Shown: positions 60,004 to 64,000 of the stretch, piece after piece | Position numbering within the stretch: position 1 is the first letter of the stretch | Layout: the number at the start of each line of letters is the position of its first letter | DNA from: Verrucomicrobiaceae bacterium | GTDB taxonomy: Bacteria > Verrucomicrobiota > Verrucomicrobiia > Verrucomicrobiales > Verrucomicrobiaceae | Direction: 5' to 3' | NCBI GenBank assembly: GCA_016713245.1 | Contig: JADJPM010000004.1 | Span: 3,286,001-3,350,000 of the forward strand | DNA length: 64,000 nucleotides | The notes under the pieces: model-generated | Database searches by the model: none | What the model was told of the DNA's origin: nothing | Seen by the model: only the letters and a program-made list of their open reading frames with translations | Made by a program: the position numbers and the translations under genes

Positions 60004-61162
60004 TCAATACGCCGCATGCCCTGGCGTCCGCGCAAAGGGGATCACGTCGCGGATATTCGGAACGCCGGTGACGAACATGAGGAGGCGCTCGAAGCCGAGG
60101 CCGTAGCCGGCGTGGGGGACGCTGCCGTAGCGGCGGAGGTCGGCATACCACGAGTAATTTTCGGGTTCGAGGCCCTGGGCGGCCATGAGGACGTCGAGGA
60201 CATCGAGGCGCTCCTCACGCTGGCTGCCGCCGACGATTTCGCCGATGCCGGGGACGAGCAGATCCATGGCGGCGGCGGTTTTGCCGTCGTCATTTTGGCG
60301 CATGTAGAAGGGTTTGATGCCTTTGGGGTAGTTGAAGATGGTCACGGGGCCTTTGACGTGCTCTTCGGCGAGGAAGCGTTCGTGCTCGGTTTGCAGGCCT
60401 TCGCCCCAAACGACGGGGTTTTCGAAGCTGCGGCCGGATTTGAGCAGGATCTCGACGGCGTCGGTGTAGCTGATGCGCTCGAAGGGTTTGGCGAGGGTTT
60501 GCTGGAGGCGGGCGACGAGTTCCTTGTCGATGAATTTGTTGAAGAACTCGAGTTCGTCGGGGCACTCGTCGAACATGGCCTGGACGAGGTAGCGCACTTG
60601 TTCTTCGGCGAGTGTCATGTCGTCGAAGAGGTCGTAGAAGGCCATTTCGGGCTCGATCATCCAAAACTCCGCCGCGTGGCGGGTGGTGTTGCTGTTTTCG
60701 GCGCGGAAGGTGGGGCCGAAGGTGTAGATATTGCCGAGGGCGCAGGCGAAGGCCTCGCCTTGGAGCTGGCCGCTGACGGTGAGGTAGGTGGGGCGGCCAA
60801 AGAAGTCCTGCTCGGGCTTGGTGGGCGTGTTGGGCTTCAGCGTGGTGACCTGGAACATCTCGCCCGCGCCTTCGCAGTCGCTGCTGGTGATGATGGGCGT
60901 GTGGACGTAGAAGAAGCCGCGCTCCTGGAAAAAGCGATGCACGGCGAAGGCCATCTTGCTGCGCACGCGGAAGACACTGCCGAAGAGATTCGTGCGCGGA
61001 CGCAGGTGGGCGATGGTGCGGAGGAACTCGGGCGTGTGGCCTTTCTTCTGCAAAGGGTAGGTCGCATCCGCTTCACCGAGGAGTTTGACCTCTTTGGCCT
61101 GCACTTCCCATTTCTGCCCAGCGGCAGGAGGCGTGGAGGAGGTCTTTGATGGTCTCGGGCAT
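60004..61162 (-). pseudogene. asnS: Asparaginyl-tRNA synthetase with the anticodon-binding domain deleted
   Basis: The class II catalytic core is intact: motif 2 in RAENSNTTRHAAEFWMIEPE, motif 3 in GYGLGFERLLMF, plus HLRPRTNLFGSVFRVR and the final RDVIPFARTPGHAAY. The expected start, MPETIKDLL, is found at 61162 in a different frame, and about 80 residues of the N-terminal OB-fold between it and PPAAGQKWEVQAKEV are missing. The junction (61125-61142) is a GGAGG-rich stretch that could support slippage. The apparent ORF start further upstream (MIWSRLLGG) is out of frame and spurious. A collapsed assembly, a real deletion, or an OB-less paralogue are all possible. Confidence 0.85.
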
Positions 61163-61257
61163 GGTGAAGAGGTGGAGTGACTTTGGCAGAATGATCCGCC
61201 GAGCAGACGGCTCCAAATCAAATCTTCGGCGGGACCCTCATTTCCGAGGTGATTTTG

Positions 61258-61332
61258 GGTAGAAAGATTGGGGGTAGAAAAATTTTCCCAAGCCTCTGCT
61301 TTTGAAATCTTTCTACCCCAAGTCTTTCTGCC
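61258..61332. repeat. Inverted repeat with GGTAGAAAGATT-type arms
   Basis: The left arm (61258-61286) and right arm (61304-61332) are inverse complements over about 29 bases with a few mismatches. Each arm is itself a double copy of a TAGAAA(A/G)ATT word. It lies between asnS and the hybrid kinase gene and probably in the asnS leader or the kinase 3' end. Confidence 0.8.
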
Positions 61333-61371
61333 ACACCTGCTTTCGCTTCTTGTGTGCGTGCGGCCGGTGGA

Positions 61372-63378
<2,007 letters not shown>

Positions 63379-63419
63379 AGGCAGTGTGGGTGGGTTCGGG
63401 AGGAGAGAGTGAGTGAGGA

Positions 63420-63998
63420 TCAGGCTGTGGGAGCCGGGCTGGTGGGGGGCTGCTGCATGGAGGCACGAGCCCAGACGCGGCGCATGCATTGCTCGACGGC
63501 GGCTTCCAGATGCTGGGAAATCCAGGTTTCGAAGTCAGCCCGGAGAGCAGCCACCTCGGAGGAGGCCCCAGCAGAGGTGCCACTGCGGCTTTCGAGGCGC
63601 TCCAAGCGATCGTTCAAGGCGCTGATGTTCGTGGCAGCGGAGAAAAAGTCGTTCCGCATCTGGTCCACCTGCCCGGCAACCTCACGCAATAGTCGCTCTG
63701 TTTCAGTCGCCACGGCGGAAGGAGGCGGTGGTGCATTAAAATGGGTCGTGGGAGCTTGGCCGAGGGTCAGGTAAGGCTGGCCATTGAGCGGCGGAGCCTG
63801 CACCTGAGGCCGGGCGGGAGGGAGCGGTGATGGAGCTGCCACGGGGGGCTGATTCATCTGAAAATCAATCAACTGAGCGGGTCTAGGAGCGGCACCTGGG
63901 GCACCAAATGCCAAAGTGGCGAAGGCCGGATCTTTCACGGCTCCTGGCTGCTCAACGAGGCCGACGAGCTCGTGAGGATTCGTGTAAGCACTGCCCAT
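63420..63998 (-). CDS. Proline-rich coiled-coil protein, possibly N-terminally incomplete
   Basis: A 192-residue protein that I do not recognise. It starts MGSAYTNPHELV with an ATG two bases from the window edge, so the true start may lie outside. The middle (about 35-95) is Pro/Ala/Gln-rich and disordered-looking, and about 95-175 is a predicted amphipathic coiled coil (TETERLLREVAGQVDQM, ALNDRLERLESRSG). It lies 42 bases upstream of the hybrid kinase gene on the same strand, so it is probably in one transcript. A structural or scaffolding role is a guess. Confidence 0.55.
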   Translation of the reverse strand: MGSAYTNPHELVGLVEQPGAVKDPAFATLAFGAPGAAPRPAQLIDFQMNQPPVAAPSPLPPARPQVQAPPLNGQPYLTLGQAPTTHFNAPPPPSAVATETERLLREVAGQVDQMRNDFFSAATNISALNDRLERLESRSGTSAGASSEVAALRADFETWISQHLEAAVEQCMRRVWARASMQQPPTSPAPTA

Positions 63999-64000
63999 GC

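Noticed and set aside
61163..61221. Upstream start of the asnS ORF (MIWSRLLGG)
   Set aside because: The segment matches no AsnRS N-terminus, and the true start MPETIKDLL lies in another frame at 61162.

Overview
The window looks like chromosomal DNA from a Verrucomicrobiota bacterium, probably close to Verrucomicrobiaceae/Prosthecobacter; this is an inference from gene content. The supporting features are a fused LpxC-FabZ enzyme in an lpxC/fabZ-lpxA operon, a giant cytochrome c/WD40/DUF1549/DUF1553 protein of the planctomycete-verrucomicrobial type, a PmoA-like (DUF6807) protein, GC-rich codon use, and start codons that mostly lack a Shine-Dalgarno sequence. There is no phage, integron, plasmid or CRISPR region. 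It is ordinary core genome with accessory genes scattered through it.

Layout. 1-3.6 kb: the tail of a probable pseudopilin, a class I aldolase, a secreted protein and tyrS. 3.6-7.8 kb (minus): the large cytochrome/WD40/DUF1549 gene followed by a SUKH-type gene and a small orphan. 7.9-13.9 kb (plus): an active HtrA-like protease, an apparently dead paralogue, a ketosynthase and a membrane-anchored solute-binding protein. 14.2-15.4 kb: a 3D-domain lipoprotein and nth. 15.4-20.4 kb (minus): an ExbD/TonB-like envelope cluster, prfA, rpmE, a GGCT and a lipoate-ligase-like gene. 20.5-25.3 kb: a pseudouridine synthase, RNase P RNA, sufE, a DUF6807 gene, an Xaa-Pro aminopeptidase and rsmE. 25.5-33.4 kb: lpxA and lpxC-fabZ, an epimerase, an EEP-family hydrolase, an FHA protein, purA, an ArsC/Spx-like gene and purM. 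33.5-40.9 kb: a PIG-L deacetylase, a TPR protein, a fused 5-oxoprolinase/hydantoinase, a di-haem peroxidase and nagZ. 41.4-46.6 kb (minus): trpE, a kinase-like orphan, a CdsZ-like zinc ribbon protein and xseA. 46.7-64 kb: Uma2, dhaK, an SMP-30 protein, a CarF/TMEM189-type desaturase, an rsmA-Nudix fusion, creC, nnr, fic, rnhA, a DsbD-domain protein, a HEAT-repeat protein, asnS, a hybrid histidine kinase and a final orphan.

Two themes stand out. First, four conserved genes are disrupted: the DUF1549 gene (one base short in an A run), prfA (about five bases lost at the conserved GSGDR segment), rsmA (one extra base creating an in-frame TAG) and asnS (the N-terminal OB-fold deleted). Three of these are normally essential or highly conserved, so assembly error, recoding and true decay all need to be separated. 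Second, many intergenic gaps carry inverted repeats whose arms are themselves small palindromes. One such 63-bp element lies in frame inside the 5-oxoprolinase gene. Other points of interest are an active/inactive HtrA pair, a protein-kinase-like orphan beside trpE, an RsmA-Nudix fusion and a 73-bp palindrome over the start codon of fic.
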